Under the pieces are notes generated by a model. The model ran no database searches. It was given only the letters and a program-made list of their open reading frames with translations, and was not told the DNA's origin. The translations under genes and the position numbers were made by a program. 64,000 nt of DNA from Pandoraea terrae (GTDB lineage Bacteria; Pseudomonadota; Gammaproteobacteria; Burkholderiales; Burkholderiaceae): positions 1-64,000 of the forward strand of contig NZ_CABPRZ010000017.1 in NCBI RefSeq assembly GCF_902459695.1, in the 5' to 3' direction. How positions within the stretch are numbered: the stretch's first letter is position 1; every line of letters begins with the position of its first letter. Shown here one piece after another: positions 52,942 through 63,997 of this stretch.

Positions 52942-54330
52942 ATGACCCCCGACATCTCGCTGCAACGACCTCTGGCCGAACTGGCCGCCGCGCTCGACGG
53001 CGGCCGCACCACCAGCCGCGCGCTGACCGAACAGGCGCTCGAACGCATCGCCGACCCTGCCGGCCAGGGCGCGACCGTCTTTACCCGAATCGATGCCGAT
53101 GCGGCCCGTGCAGCGGCCGACGGTGTTGATGCATTGCGCCGCGCCGGCGTTCGACTATCGCCGCTGATGGGCGTACCGGTGTCCGTCAAGGACCTCTTCG
53201 ATGTCGCCGGACAAGTCACACGGGCTGGCTCGACGGCGCTCGCCGACGCGCCGCCCGCGACGCGCGATGCGGGCGCGGTGGCGCGGTTGCGTCAGGCAGG
53301 CGCGGTCATCGTCGGCCGTACCAATATGACCGAATTCGCCTTCTCGGGCCTGGGCCTGAATCCGCATTACGGCACCCCGCGCTCGCCCTGGGGCCGCGAC
53401 GTGGGTCATATCGCAGGCGGTTCCTCCTCGGGGGCGGCGGCGTCGGTGGCCGATGGCATGGCGGCGACCGGCCTGGGGACGGACACCGGCGGCTCGATCC
53501 GGATTCCGGCGGCGTTCTGCGGCCTGACGGGCTTCAAGCCGACGGCATCGCGCACCCCGCGCGACGGTGCATTGCCGTTGTCGACATCGCTGGATTCCGT
53601 CGGGCCGATCGCACGCACGGTCGATTGCTGCGCACGCGTGGATGCGATCCTGGCCGGCCTGCCGGTCGACGAAACGGCGGTGGCGGCTTCGCGTCCGTTG
53701 CGGGGGCTGCACTTCGGTATATTGACGAACTATGTGCTTGATGGCGCTGAGCCGGCGGCACTGGCGGCGTACGAACGCGCGTTGCAGGCACTCGCCCGGG
53801 CCGGTGCGACGTTGACGGAGTTCCAGTTTGCGCCGTTCGACGACCTGCCGGCCCTGAACCGGTTCGGCTTCGCGCCGATCGAGGCCTATGCATGGCATCG
53901 GAAGTTGCTGGCCGGGAAGGCCGGCGATTACGATCCGCGCGTGCTGGTCCGCATTCGAAAGGGAGAGCCGGCGACGGCGGCGGATTACATTGACCTGCTC
54001 GCCGGCCGCGCTGCACTGATCGCGCAGGCAAATCCGGTGTGGAACGCCTTCGACGCCGTGCTCTGCCCGACCGTGCCGCTCACGCCGCCGCGCGTTGCCC
54101 CGCTGGAGGCCGATGACGCCGCGTTTACCGCGACCAATGCGCTGGTGCTGCGTAATCCCACGGCGATCAACATGATCGACGGATGTGCACTCTCCGTGCC
54201 CTGTCACGCGGCGGGTGATGCGCCGGTCGGTCTGATGCTGAGCGCTTGTAACGGCTCGGATGCGTCGCTGCTGTCTGTCGGACGCGCCACGGAAGCGGCG
54301 CTTCGGGCGGCAGGTTTGGGCTGCGCTTGA
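52942..54330 (+). CDS. Amidase (amidase signature family)
   Basis: A 462-aa amidase signature enzyme. The Ser-cisSer-Lys triad is visible: Lys in VSVKDLFD (about 81), Ser in the Gly/Ser-rich AGGSSSGAAA (about 157) and Ser in GTDTGGSIRIPA (about 181). It hydrolyses a carboxylic amide to acid and ammonia; the amide is not known. It starts 1 base after the GntR stop, so it is the third gene of the DUF2848-GntR-amidase operon. Confidence 0.92.
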   Translation: MTPDISLQRPLAELAAALDGGRTTSRALTEQALERIADPAGQGATVFTRIDADAARAAADGVDALRRAGVRLSPLMGVPVSVKDLFDVAGQVTRAGSTALADAPPATRDAGAVARLRQAGAVIVGRTNMTEFAFSGLGLNPHYGTPRSPWGRDVGHIAGGSSSGAAASVADGMAATGLGTDTGGSIRIPAAFCGLTGFKPTASRTPRDGALPLSTSLDSVGPIARTVDCCARVDAILAGLPVDETAVAASRPLRGLHFGILTNYVLDGAEPAALAAYERALQALARAGATLTEFQFAPFDDLPALNRFGFAPIEAYAWHRKLLAGKAGDYDPRVLVRIRKGEPATAADYIDLLAGRAALIAQANPVWNAFDAVLCPTVPLTPPRVAPLEADDAAFTATNALVLRNPTAINMIDGCALSVPCHAAGDAPVGLMLSACNGSDASLLSVGRATEAALRAAGLGCA

Positions 54331-54444
54331 TCATGCATCGCGGAACGCTCGTGCGCGTTGCAACGCTGTCAGTGATTGATATCTTGGGGGCCGACGGACG
54401 ACCGGGTTGCGACAAGGGTACAATGCCCACGCCAACTAACGCCC

Positions 54445-54465
54445 GAGCCGGTTTTGCGCCGGCTC
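54445..54465 (+). promoter_or_regulatory. Leader hairpin of dsbB
   Basis: GAGCCGG (54445-54451) and CCGGCTC (54459-54465) form a perfect 7-bp stem with a 7-base loop, ending 18 bases before the dsbB ATG. No T-run follows, so it is not a terminator; a role in translation or stability is possible. Confidence 0.35.
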
Positions 54466-54483
54466 TCAACCGTTTGACGTGAC

Positions 54484-54996
54484 ATGAACGCCCATTCCGA
54501 TGCTGTCCTGCGGCGCGAACGCCGTTTGTATCTGTTGTTGACCGCCGTCTGCCTCGCCCTGATCGGCGGCGCGCTGTATTTTCAGTACGCCCTCGGCGAG
54601 GATCCTTGCCCGCTTTGCATTCTTCAACGATATGCATTGGCGCTGATCGCGATTTTCGGTCTTGCCGGCGCAGTGTCGCGTGGCTGGGCAGGCATTCGCC
54701 TCGCACGTTGGCTGTCCGCGCTGTCCGCGCTCGGTGGCGCCGGCGCCGCCGCATATCTGATGTACGTGCAGGCCAATCCGATGGTCAGTTGCGGCTACGA
54801 CGTCGTCGAAGGCTTCGTCGATGCTTTGCCGACTTCGCGCTGGCTGCCGCAGGTCTTCCAGGTGCAGGGCATGTGCCAGACCGTGTATCCGCCAATCCTC
54901 GGCCTGTCATTGCCGACATGGGCGTTGATCGGGTTCGTCGCCATATTCCTGGCCCTGGTGTTTCATCGGCCCAGGCGCACCTCGGCGCTAGCCTGA
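54484..54996 (+). CDS. dsbB: Disulfide bond formation protein B
   Basis: A 170-aa inner-membrane quinone reductase that reoxidises DsbA. It has four membrane segments and the two Cys pairs: CPLC at 42-45 in EDPCPLCILQRY, and the second pair in VSCGYD and GMCQ (about 101 and 130). The length fits. A gggtacaatg sequence near 54416-54425 may be a -10 region, and a hairpin lies in the leader. Confidence 0.93.
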   Translation: MNAHSDAVLRRERRLYLLLTAVCLALIGGALYFQYALGEDPCPLCILQRYALALIAIFGLAGAVSRGWAGIRLARWLSALSALGGAGAAAYLMYVQANPMVSCGYDVVEGFVDALPTSRWLPQVFQVQGMCQTVYPPILGLSLPTWALIGFVAIFLALVFHRPRRTSALA

Positions 54997-55023
54997 ACGC
55001 CACCCTTTCGCCATTTCCGGGCC

Positions 55024-55986
55024 TCAGTCCGGACGCACCGCCGCCGCGGCCGCCGCCTTCGCCGCCGCATCGAGCTCCGTCGCCACATCGGCAATCCGCC
55101 GGCGCAACCAAGTCACCTCAGGCGCCGCATGCGTGCGTTCGTGCCACAGTTGATAGAACCGCATCTGCGGAAAGGCGAACGGCGACGGCAATACCCGAAT
55201 CGGCAGGTAGCGCGCGTAGTGCTGCGCGAATTGCCGGCCAGTCGTGAATACGAGATCCGTGCGCATCAGCACATAGGGAACCAGCCCAAAATAGGGCATC
55301 GTCATCTGAATATTGCGGCGCAATCCCTGCTCCGCCAGGCATCCGTCGATGAAACTGTGGCGCTCCGCCACATACGGCGTCGGCGCCAAATGCGGCAACT
55401 CCAGATAGTGCTTGAGCGAAATGCCCTTGTTCGCCAGCGGATGCTGCGCGCCCACCATGCATACGACCTCGTCGTCGAACAAGCGCGACATGTGCAACTG
55501 CGGCGGCGGTTCCAGCCAGTTGCCGACCACGACGTCGAGCGACCCGTTTTCGAGCGCGCCGACGTAGTCGACCCCGGCCGAGATCGACTGGACGGTCAAC
55601 CGCGCTGAAGGGGCATCGCGGCGCACCACCTCCGCAATATTCGGCAAGAAGACGGCATCCAGATAGTCCGGCGCCCCCAGTTTGAACACACGCGTGGTCG
55701 TCTGCGGGACAAATTCCGTGGCCGGATGCGTGATCCGGTCGATTGCCGCAAGCGCGTCGGTGGCATAGGCGAGGAGTTCGCGCCCGCGCTCCGTCGCGAC
55801 CATCCCGCTCTTGCCGCGCACCAGAATGGCGTCGCCGGTGATCTCGCGCAGGCGGCGCAATGAATTGCTGATGGCCGGCTGCGACTGGCCTAGCTTGAGC
55901 GCCGCGCGCGACACGCTCTGCTCCGTCAACAGGGTATGCAACACCCGCAGCAGGTAAGCGTCGATCTGTTCACGGGGTCTTTGCAT
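55024..55986 (-). CDS. LysR family transcriptional regulator
   Basis: A 320-aa LysR-type regulator: HTH at about 10-60 (LLTEQSVSRAALKLGQSQPAISNSLRRLREITGDAILVRGKSGM), then the substrate-binding domain with VFKLGAPDYLDAVFLPNIAEVVR. The C-terminus ends in an Ala-rich helix. The ATG at 55986 is chosen because the HTH begins about 10 residues later; the longer frame has no family likeness. It is divergent from xdhA with 220 bases between the starts, so it probably controls the xanthine dehydrogenase genes in response to a purine; this is inference. Confidence 0.9.
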   Translation of the reverse strand: MQRPREQIDAYLLRVLHTLLTEQSVSRAALKLGQSQPAISNSLRRLREITGDAILVRGKSGMVATERGRELLAYATDALAAIDRITHPATEFVPQTTTRVFKLGAPDYLDAVFLPNIAEVVRRDAPSARLTVQSISAGVDYVGALENGSLDVVVGNWLEPPPQLHMSRLFDDEVVCMVGAQHPLANKGISLKHYLELPHLAPTPYVAERHSFIDGCLAEQGLRRNIQMTMPYFGLVPYVLMRTDLVFTTGRQFAQHYARYLPIRVLPSPFAFPQMRFYQLWHERTHAAPEVTWLRRRIADVATELDAAAKAAAAAAVRPD

Positions 55987-56206
55987 AACGGCGATGGTCA
56001 GTCCTCTGCTGGCGGCCTGCGATGGAATGAAGGTACCCCATCTGCGCCTCTCATGGTAAACACTGCGATCGCGCACGGGTACGGATAGTTTATGCCAATG
56101 CCGGGTCATCGGGGCGGCCGAATAGCCATCATCATTGCCGAGAAATACTTCCCGCCGGCGCCGGTGCTATCTTCGGGCCATACCCACTTGCACTACACTC
56201 AAGATC

Positions 56207-57679
56207 ATGGAGACACAAGCCATTCGCTTCTTCTACCGCGGCCGTGTGCACGAGGTGACCGATCAGGCCACGACCCGCACCGTACTCCAGTACACGCGAG
56301 AAGACCTGCATTGCACCGGCACCAAGGAAGGCTGCGCCGAGGGGGATTGCGGTGCCTGCACCGTGGTCATCGGTGAATTGGCCGACGACGGCGGCGTCGC
56401 CTTGCGCGCCGTCAACAGTTGCATCCAGTTCCTGCCCACGCTCGACGGCCGTGCCCTGTTTACCGTGGAAGACCTCCGCCAGGCGGACGGCGCCCTCCAC
56501 CCGGTGCAGCAGGCGCTCGTCGACTGCCACGGCTCCCAATGCGGATTCTGCACGCCCGGCTTTGTCATGTCCCTGTGGGCCATGTACGTCAACCGGCCGG
56601 AAGCCGCGGGCTGCCCGTCGCGCCGCGAAATCGACGACGTCCTCTCCGGCAACCTGTGCCGCTGCACCGGCTATCGCCCAATCGTCGACGCCGGCCAGCA
56701 GATGTTCAACCTGCCGCGCGCCGAGTTCGATCGCGCCGCGCTCGCCAAACAGCTGCAAGCCCTGCAACGCGGCGATATGCTGTCCTACGAATTCGACGGC
56801 CACACCTTCCACGCGCCGCGCACGCTCGCCGAACTCGGCGAATTGCGCGCCCGCTTCCAGGAGGCGCGCATCCTGGCCGGCAGCACCGACGTCGGCCTGT
56901 GGGTCACCAAGCAGTTCCGCGACCTCAAGCACCTCATTTATATCGGTCAGGTCAACGAACTGCGCGAAGTGGCGCGGCAAGGCGACGCCCTCTACATCGG
57001 CGCGGGCGCGCTGCTGAACGACGCCTACGACGCCCTGATCATCCACTATCCGGAACTTGCGGAACTGCGCCAGCGCTTCGCCTCGTTCCCGATCCGCAAC
57101 GCGGGCACGCTCGGCGGCAATGTCGCCAACGGCTCGCCGATCGGCGACTCCATGCCGGCCCTCATCGCCCTGCGCACGCAAATCGTGCTGCACCGTGCAG
57201 GCGTCACGCGGGAAATGCCGCTCGAGGACTTCTACCTCGCCTATCAGAAAACCGCACTCGAAGCCGGCGAATTCGTGCAGGGCATCCGCGTGCCGCTGCC
57301 GCAGGCGGGCCAGCATTTCCGTACCTACAAGCTTGCCAAGCGCTTCGATCAGGATATCTCTGCCGTGTGCGCCGCCTTTGCGGTAACACTCGACGGCGGG
57401 AACGTGACATCGGCGCGCGTCGCGTTCGGCGGCATGGCCGCCACACCGAAGCGCGGCGCCGCAGTCGAAGCGGCGCTGGTCGGCCAGCCGTGGAATGAGG
57501 CAACCGCCCGTGCCGCGATGGCCGCGCTTCCGGCCGACTATCAGCCGTTGTCCGATATGCGGGCAACCAGCGGCTATCGGCTGGCCGGGGCACAGAATCT
57601 GCTGTATCGTTTTTTCCTGGAAACGCGACCCGATGCGCCGCTGTCCGCGCAGGAAGTCAACGCGTTCGCCTTTGCCTGA
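56207..57679 (+). CDS. xdhA: Xanthine dehydrogenase small subunit (2Fe-2S and FAD)
   Basis: A 490-aa subunit. Two [2Fe-2S] domains: Cys43, Cys48 and Cys51 in KEGCAEGDCGAC with a fourth Cys near 73, and CGFCTPGF ... CRCTG at about 115-155. The FAD-binding domain follows, with ILAGSTDVGLW and GNVANGSPIGDSMPALIAL, and a C-terminal CO-dehydrogenase-like flavin domain. It passes electrons from the molybdenum subunit to NAD. The ATG at 56207 is used since the fold starts there. xdhB begins 12 bases after its stop. Confidence 0.95.
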   Translation: METQAIRFFYRGRVHEVTDQATTRTVLQYTREDLHCTGTKEGCAEGDCGACTVVIGELADDGGVALRAVNSCIQFLPTLDGRALFTVEDLRQADGALHPVQQALVDCHGSQCGFCTPGFVMSLWAMYVNRPEAAGCPSRREIDDVLSGNLCRCTGYRPIVDAGQQMFNLPRAEFDRAALAKQLQALQRGDMLSYEFDGHTFHAPRTLAELGELRARFQEARILAGSTDVGLWVTKQFRDLKHLIYIGQVNELREVARQGDALYIGAGALLNDAYDALIIHYPELAELRQRFASFPIRNAGTLGGNVANGSPIGDSMPALIALRTQIVLHRAGVTREMPLEDFYLAYQKTALEAGEFVQGIRVPLPQAGQHFRTYKLAKRFDQDISAVCAAFAVTLDGGNVTSARVAFGGMAATPKRGAAVEAALVGQPWNEATARAAMAALPADYQPLSDMRATSGYRLAGAQNLLYRFFLETRPDAPLSAQEVNAFAFA

Positions 57680-57691
57680 CCGGAGACCGCC

Positions 57692-60043
57692 ATGAACAAG
57701 CAAGTTGAAGGCTTCATGACGCAAGCCGGCGCCGCCGCCAACGCCGCTCAGCAGGTCGGCCGTTCGCGCACGCATGAATCAGCCGAGCTGCATGTCGCCG
57801 GCGAAGCCACATATATCGACGACATTCCCGAGTTGCAAGGCACCCTGCATTGCGCCCTCGGCATGTCGGCCAAGGCCCACGCGAAGCTCGTCTCGCTCGA
57901 TCTCGACGCCGTGCGCCGGGCGCCGGGCGTGGTCGACGTGATTACCGCCGCCGACATTCCGGGCGTGAACGATTGCGGCCCGGTCATCCACGACGACCCG
58001 ATCCTCGCCGACGGCGTCGTGCAATACATCGGCCAGCCGATGTTCGCCGTGATCGCCAAGTCGCACGACGCCGCCCGCAGCGCTGCGCGCCTCGGTGTCG
58101 CCCGATACGAAGATCTGCCGGCCGTCCTCACGCCGCAAGCGGCCAAGGCCGCCGGCGTGGGCGTGTTGCCACCCTACCACCTGCGCCGCGGCGATGCCGA
58201 TGCCGCGATCGCCAAGGCTGCGCACCGCATGACCGGCACGTTCGAATGCAACGGCCAGGAGCAGTTTTACCTCGAAGGCCAGATTTCGTACGCCATTCCG
58301 AAGGAAGGCAAAGGCGTGCACGTCCATTGCTCCACGCAGCATCCAAGCGAAATGCAGGCGTTGGTCTCGCATTGCCTTGGCTGGCATAGTCATCAGGTCC
58401 AGGTCGAGTGCCGCCGCATGGGCGGGGGCTTCGGCGGCAAGGAATCGCAGTCGGGCCTGTTCGCTTGTGTCGCCGCGATAAGCGCCACGCGCCTGAACCG
58501 TCCGGTGAAGCTGCGCCTGGACCGTGACGACGACATGATGATCACGGGCAAGCGGCACGGCTTCTATTTCGAATACGACGTGGGCTTCGACGACGACGGC
58601 CGGATCACCGGCGCGAAAGTCGACATGACCTTGCGCGCGGGTTTCTCCGCCGATCTGTCGGGGCCCGTCGCCACGCGCGCCATCTGCCACTTCGACAATG
58701 CCTACTTCGTGCCGGAGGCCGATCTTCGTGCGTTGTGCGGCAAGACCAACACACAGTCGAACACGGCTTTTCGGGGCTTCGGCGGCCCGCAAGGCGCGCT
58801 GATCATGGAAGTGCTGCAGGACGCCATCGCGCGCAAACTGGGCAAGGATGCCCTTGACGTACGCAAGGTCAACTTCTACGGCAGGGCCGAGCGCAACGTC
58901 ACTCCCTACGGGCAGACCGTGCGCGATAACGTGATTCACGAACTGGTCGGCCAGCTCGAAACGGAAAGCGAGTATCGGGCCCGCCGCGAGGCGGTGCGCG
59001 AATTCAACCGCACGAGTCCCGTCCTCAAGAAAGGCCTGGCGCTCACGCCGCTCAAATTCGGGATCTCGTTCAATGTCCAGGCCTTCAATCAGGCCGGCGC
59101 GCTGGTGCACGTCTATCGCGACGGCTCGATGCTCGTGAACCACGGCGGCACCGAGATGGGACAGGGGCTCAATACCAAGGTGGCGCAGGTCGTCGCCCAT
59201 GAGCTCGGCGTCGATCTGTCGCACGTGCGGGTCACGGCCACCGACACGGCCAAGGTCGCGAACACGTCGGCTACGGCGGCGTCGACCGGCGCCGACCTGA
59301 ACGGCAAGGCTGCGCAGAATGCCGCGTGGAAGATTCGTGAGCGCCTGGCCGAATTCGCCGCACACAAGTACGGCGGCAGGAAGGAGGACGTGACGTTCGC
59401 CAACGACATCGTCACCGCTAACGGCGAAGCGGTTTCGTTCCCCGATCTGGTCGAAGCCGCCTACTGGGCGCGCGTGCAACTCTGGTCCGACGGCTTCTAC
59501 GCAACGCCGGGCCTGTCGTGGGATCCCAAGACCATGACCGGCAACCCGTTCTTCTACTTCGCGTACGGCGCAGCCGTCTCGGAAGTGGTGCTCGATACGC
59601 TGACCGGCGAATGGCGCCTGTTGCGCGCCGACGTCCTGCACGACGCCGGCAAGTCGATCAATCCGTCGATCGACATCGGCCAGGTGGAAGGCGCGTTCAT
59701 TCAGGGCATGGGCTGGCTCACGACGGAAGAACTGTGGTGGAACAAGGACGGCAAGCTGATGACGCACGCGCCCTCCACCTACAAGATCCCCGCGATCAGC
59801 GATTGCCCGACCGACTTCCGCGTGGCGCTGTTCGAGAACAGCAATGTGTCGGATTCGATCCATCGCTCGAAGGCCGTGGGCGAGCCGCCGCTGTTGCTGC
59901 CGTTCTCCGTGTTCAACGCGCTGCGCGATGCCGTCGCGAGCGTGAACGACTATCGCGACGAGCCCGTGCTCAATGCGCCCGCCACGTCCGAAGCATTGTT
60001 GAACGCGATCACGGAACTGCGTACGCGCAGCGCCACCCACTGA
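57692..60043 (+). CDS. xdhB: Xanthine dehydrogenase large subunit (molybdopterin)
   Basis: A 783-aa molybdopterin-binding subunit that oxidises hypoxanthine and xanthine to urate. The N-terminal domain has ESAELHVAGEATYIDDIPELQGTLH, then the Mo-cofactor regions with GGGFGGKE, AFRGFGGPQG, GGTEMGQGLNTK and the catalytic Glu in VGEPPLLLPFSV. Length and order match XdhB. It is followed by xdhC after 1 base, so the operon is tight. Confidence 0.96.
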   Translation: MNKQVEGFMTQAGAAANAAQQVGRSRTHESAELHVAGEATYIDDIPELQGTLHCALGMSAKAHAKLVSLDLDAVRRAPGVVDVITAADIPGVNDCGPVIHDDPILADGVVQYIGQPMFAVIAKSHDAARSAARLGVARYEDLPAVLTPQAAKAAGVGVLPPYHLRRGDADAAIAKAAHRMTGTFECNGQEQFYLEGQISYAIPKEGKGVHVHCSTQHPSEMQALVSHCLGWHSHQVQVECRRMGGGFGGKESQSGLFACVAAISATRLNRPVKLRLDRDDDMMITGKRHGFYFEYDVGFDDDGRITGAKVDMTLRAGFSADLSGPVATRAICHFDNAYFVPEADLRALCGKTNTQSNTAFRGFGGPQGALIMEVLQDAIARKLGKDALDVRKVNFYGRAERNVTPYGQTVRDNVIHELVGQLETESEYRARREAVREFNRTSPVLKKGLALTPLKFGISFNVQAFNQAGALVHVYRDGSMLVNHGGTEMGQGLNTKVAQVVAHELGVDLSHVRVTATDTAKVANTSATAASTGADLNGKAAQNAAWKIRERLAEFAAHKYGGRKEDVTFANDIVTANGEAVSFPDLVEAAYWARVQLWSDGFYATPGLSWDPKTMTGNPFFYFAYGAAVSEVVLDTLTGEWRLLRADVLHDAGKSINPSIDIGQVEGAFIQGMGWLTTEELWWNKDGKLMTHAPSTYKIPAISDCPTDFRVALFENSNVSDSIHRSKAVGEPPLLLPFSVFNALRDAVASVNDYRDEPVLNAPATSEALLNAITELRTRSATH

Positions 60044-60044
60044 C

Positions 60045-61103
60045 ATGCACGACTGGATCGAGCAGGCCCACCGGTTACTGGCGCGCGGCGAAGCCGCCGT
60101 GCTGGTGACGGTCGCGCGTGTAGAAGGCTCCGCGCCTCGGGAAGCCGGGGCGTGTATCCTCGTCACGCGCGAACACGTCTGGCAGACGATCGGCGGCGGG
60201 CATCTGGAATGGCGCGCCATGGAAGTTGCGCGCTGCTTGCTGCGTCAATATGGCCAGCAGGGTGGCCGCCATGTCGAGCGCTTCTCGCTCGGCCCGAGCC
60301 TCGGCCAGTGCTGCGGCGGGGCCGTCACCCTCGCGTTCGAGGTGCTGACGCTCGCGGATCTGGGCTGGGTCACCACCCTCGGCAAACGTCTCGCCGTCGG
60401 GCAAACGACCCTGCGCAGCGTCGCGTTCGGTGCGCCGGGAGCGGACGCCGTCTGCGTTGCGCATCAAGGCGGGCCCGTGACACTGGGCGAACCCGATGAC
60501 GACGGCGCCCCGGTACGTCCCTACACGCTCACCCGCGACGCGGACGACGCGGCCTGTACGTTCTGGCAAGCCGAGGATGGCTGGCTGTGGCTGACCGAGC
60601 GCATCGCGCCGAGCGATTTCCATATCGTGCTGTTCGGCGCCGGCCATGTCGGCCGCGCACTTGTCGACGTCCTCGCGACGCTGCCCTGCCGCGTCACGTG
60701 GGCCGACGAACGCAGCGAAACGTTTCCCGCATCGGTGCCGTCCAACGTGACGGTCGAATCGACGGATACGCCCGAAGCGGTGGTCGACGACGCACCGGCC
60801 GGCACGTATTTCCTCGTGATGACGCACAACCACGCGCTCGATCAGCGCCTGTGCGAACAGATCTTCAAGCGCGACGACTTTGCCTACTTCGGGCTGATCG
60901 GCTCGATGACCAAGCGCCGTCAATTCGAACACCGCCTGCGCGATCGCGGTGTGCCGGCCGAGCGCTTCGAACAGATGGTCTGCCCGATCGGCGTGGCCGG
61001 CATCACCGGCAAGGCGCCGGCCACCATCGCCATCGCCGTCGCGGCGCAGTTGCTGCGGGTGCGCGAGCAGCAGGTCCGGCAAGCGCCTGCCACCGCACTT
61101 TAA
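60045..61103 (+). CDS. xdhC: Xanthine dehydrogenase accessory protein XdhC
   Basis: A 352-aa chaperone that inserts the sulfurated molybdenum cofactor into XdhB. N-terminal XdhC/CoxI domain with TIGGGHLEWRAMEVAR and GQCCGGAV; C-terminal Rossmann domain with VLFGAGHVGRALVDVLATLPCRVTWADERSE. Typical length and position right after xdhB. The Cys pair in GQCCGG could hold the cofactor or sulfur. Confidence 0.95.
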   Translation: MHDWIEQAHRLLARGEAAVLVTVARVEGSAPREAGACILVTREHVWQTIGGGHLEWRAMEVARCLLRQYGQQGGRHVERFSLGPSLGQCCGGAVTLAFEVLTLADLGWVTTLGKRLAVGQTTLRSVAFGAPGADAVCVAHQGGPVTLGEPDDDGAPVRPYTLTRDADDAACTFWQAEDGWLWLTERIAPSDFHIVLFGAGHVGRALVDVLATLPCRVTWADERSETFPASVPSNVTVESTDTPEAVVDDAPAGTYFLVMTHNHALDQRLCEQIFKRDDFAYFGLIGSMTKRRQFEHRLRDRGVPAERFEQMVCPIGVAGITGKAPATIAIAVAAQLLRVREQQVRQAPATAL

Positions 61104-61167
61104 GTTCTGTTCGGTGTCATGGTCCGCCGCGGCTTGTAAAATGGCCGGACGCATCCTTACCCAATGA

Positions 61168-62223
<1,056 letters not shown>

Positions 62224-62566
62224 GGCAATCCCCGAGGCGGCCTTCGCCGGCTGCCACCCCCGCAAAGGCCCGCCAGACGGGCCTTTGTCACATCTGAAGC
62301 GTCGCATTGGCGCGTCATCATCGCGCCATGATGCCGAACATTCCTCGCCGGAAATGGTTTCGGACGACACGGATGCTATTTTTCAGACGCGTCAAGGTGC
62401 CCGTGGCGTCTGGCCCCACCGATCATGGCCAAACCCGCCGGACGCCCCCACGAACGTCCGCCCACGTTGATGCCGACCATGCGTAGTCGCGGCCTTGCGG
62501 TCCTCCCGGGGACCATCGAGTGCCGAGCAATACCGTTGAAACCACAGAACACCCAGGAGACATACC
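62224..62566. other. Gap with a terminator before the permease
   Basis: 343 bases without a gene between the deaminase and the permease. A terminator lies at 62264-62286; the rest is GC-rich with no clear promoter or operator. The permease ribosome site aggaga is at 62555-62560. Confidence 0.4.
62264..62286 (+). terminator. Intrinsic terminator after the purine operon
   Basis: AAAGGCCCG (62264-62272), loop ccaga, CGGGCCTTT (62278-62286) form a perfect 9-bp stem ending in T residues. It ends the xdhA-xdhB-xdhC-deaminase transcript before the permease gene. Confidence 0.75.
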
Positions 62567-63997
62567 ATGGACACTTCGTTCAGCCCCCCGGCCGCGGACG
62601 TGGTCACGACCGGCACGAACGCCACACCGGCCAGCCATGCCGAGGCCGCGCGCCCGGCCTCGCTGCTGGACCGATATTTCAGCATCCGCGCCCTCGGTTC
62701 GAGCGTGCGCACTGAAGTGATCGCAGGCATCACCACGTTTCTTGCCGCGATGTACATCATTGTCGTCAACCCGGCGATTCTGTCGTCGACCGGCATGGCG
62801 TTTCCCGCCGCGCTGACGGCCACGGTCCTGATCAGCTTCCTGGGTAGCTGCGCAATGGGCCTGTACGCCCGCAATCCGGTGCTCGTCGCCCCAGGCATGG
62901 GCCTCAACGCCCTGTTCGCGTTCACGATGGTCCACGGCGTAGGCATGCCGTGGCAGACGGCGCTGGGCTGTGTCTTCTGGTCCGGCATCCTGTTCGCCCT
63001 GCTCGCCGCGCTGAATGTACGCCGCTTCGTGGTCGACGCGATCCCGTCGAATCTGCGCTACGCAATTTCGTGCGGCATCGGCTTGTTCATCACGCTCATC
63101 GGGCTCGTCGACGCGAAGCTGGTGGTCGGCGATCCGGTCACGGTCGTGCGCCTGGCGCACCTGAGCCCGGCCACGGTGACATTCCTGATCGGCCTGGCGC
63201 TGACTTCTGTGCTCGTCGCCCGCCGCGTCAATGGCGCGCTGATGATCGGCATCGTCGTGACCACACTGATGTCCGTGCCGATCGGCCGTCTGTGGGGCGA
63301 CGGCAGCGCCTATTTCCCGAAGGAAATCGCTACCGCCACGCTGGTCAACTGGCACGGCTTTTTCGCCGCTCCCGACTTCTCCGGCATCGGCCAGCTCGAC
63401 CTGCTTGGCGCCCTGAAGGTCGGTTACCTGCCGTTCATCTTCGTCATGCTGTTCACTGCGTTCTTCGATACGCTCTCGACCTTCATGAGCATTGCCGAAG
63501 CCGGCAACATGAAGGACCGCGACGGCAATCCGCGCAATATGCGCCAGGCGATGATCGTCGACTCGTTCTCGGTGCTGATCTCCGGCCCGCTCGGCACGAG
63601 TCCCGCGAACGCCTACATTGAATCGGCCGCAGGTATCGCCCAGGGCGGGCGCACGGGTCTGACGGCCGTCGTTTGCGGCTTGATGTTCCTGCCGTTCCTG
63701 TTCCTGTCGCCGATGCTCTCGCTGGTGCCGGCCATTGCAACCGCACCCGCGTTGATTCTCGTCGGCGTATTCATGATGGAATCAGTCGCGCGCATCGAGT
63801 GGCACCGCATGGACGAGGCCATTCCGAGTTTCATCGCGCTCGTCATGATCCCGATTTCGTATTCGATCACCGACGGCATCGCCTATAGTTTCCTTGCATT
63901 CGTCGTGCTCAAGCTGTTCACCGGCCGTGCGAAGGAAATCAAACCGGCGATGTGGGTCGTCGCCGCCCTCGCCGTGCTGTTGTTGACGCAAATGTAA
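62567..63997 (+). CDS. NCS2 family purine permease (AzgA-like), second copy
   Basis: A 476-aa purine permease and paralogue of the one at 7216-8508. It has RTEVIAGITTFLAAMYII, APGMGLNALFAFTMV, a central TAFFDTLSTFMSIAEAG (DATGTLMGVA in the other copy), GTSPANAYIESAAG and GGRTGL. An N-terminal tail of about 40 residues precedes the first membrane segment. Being next to the adenine deaminase and xdh genes it probably imports adenine or hypoxanthine for catabolism. The window ends 3 bases after its stop codon. Confidence 0.93.
   Translation: MDTSFSPPAADVVTTGTNATPASHAEAARPASLLDRYFSIRALGSSVRTEVIAGITTFLAAMYIIVVNPAILSSTGMAFPAALTATVLISFLGSCAMGLYARNPVLVAPGMGLNALFAFTMVHGVGMPWQTALGCVFWSGILFALLAALNVRRFVVDAIPSNLRYAISCGIGLFITLIGLVDAKLVVGDPVTVVRLAHLSPATVTFLIGLALTSVLVARRVNGALMIGIVVTTLMSVPIGRLWGDGSAYFPKEIATATLVNWHGFFAAPDFSGIGQLDLLGALKVGYLPFIFVMLFTAFFDTLSTFMSIAEAGNMKDRDGNPRNMRQAMIVDSFSVLISGPLGTSPANAYIESAAGIAQGGRTGLTAVVCGLMFLPFLFLSPMLSLVPAIATAPALILVGVFMMESVARIEWHRMDEAIPSFIALVMIPISYSITDGIAYSFLAFVVLKLFTGRAKEIKPAMWVVAALAVLLLTQM

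Noticed and set aside
56207-57679. Aldehyde oxidase or carbon-monoxide dehydrogenase instead of xanthine dehydrogenase
   Set aside because: Gene order xdhA-xdhB-xdhC, the fused 2Fe-2S/FAD subunit and the adjacent purine genes fit xanthine dehydrogenase best.
57779-60220. An 813-codon open frame antisense to xdhB
   Set aside because: Complete overlap with a well-defined molybdopterin subunit on the plus strand; no motif in the antisense product.
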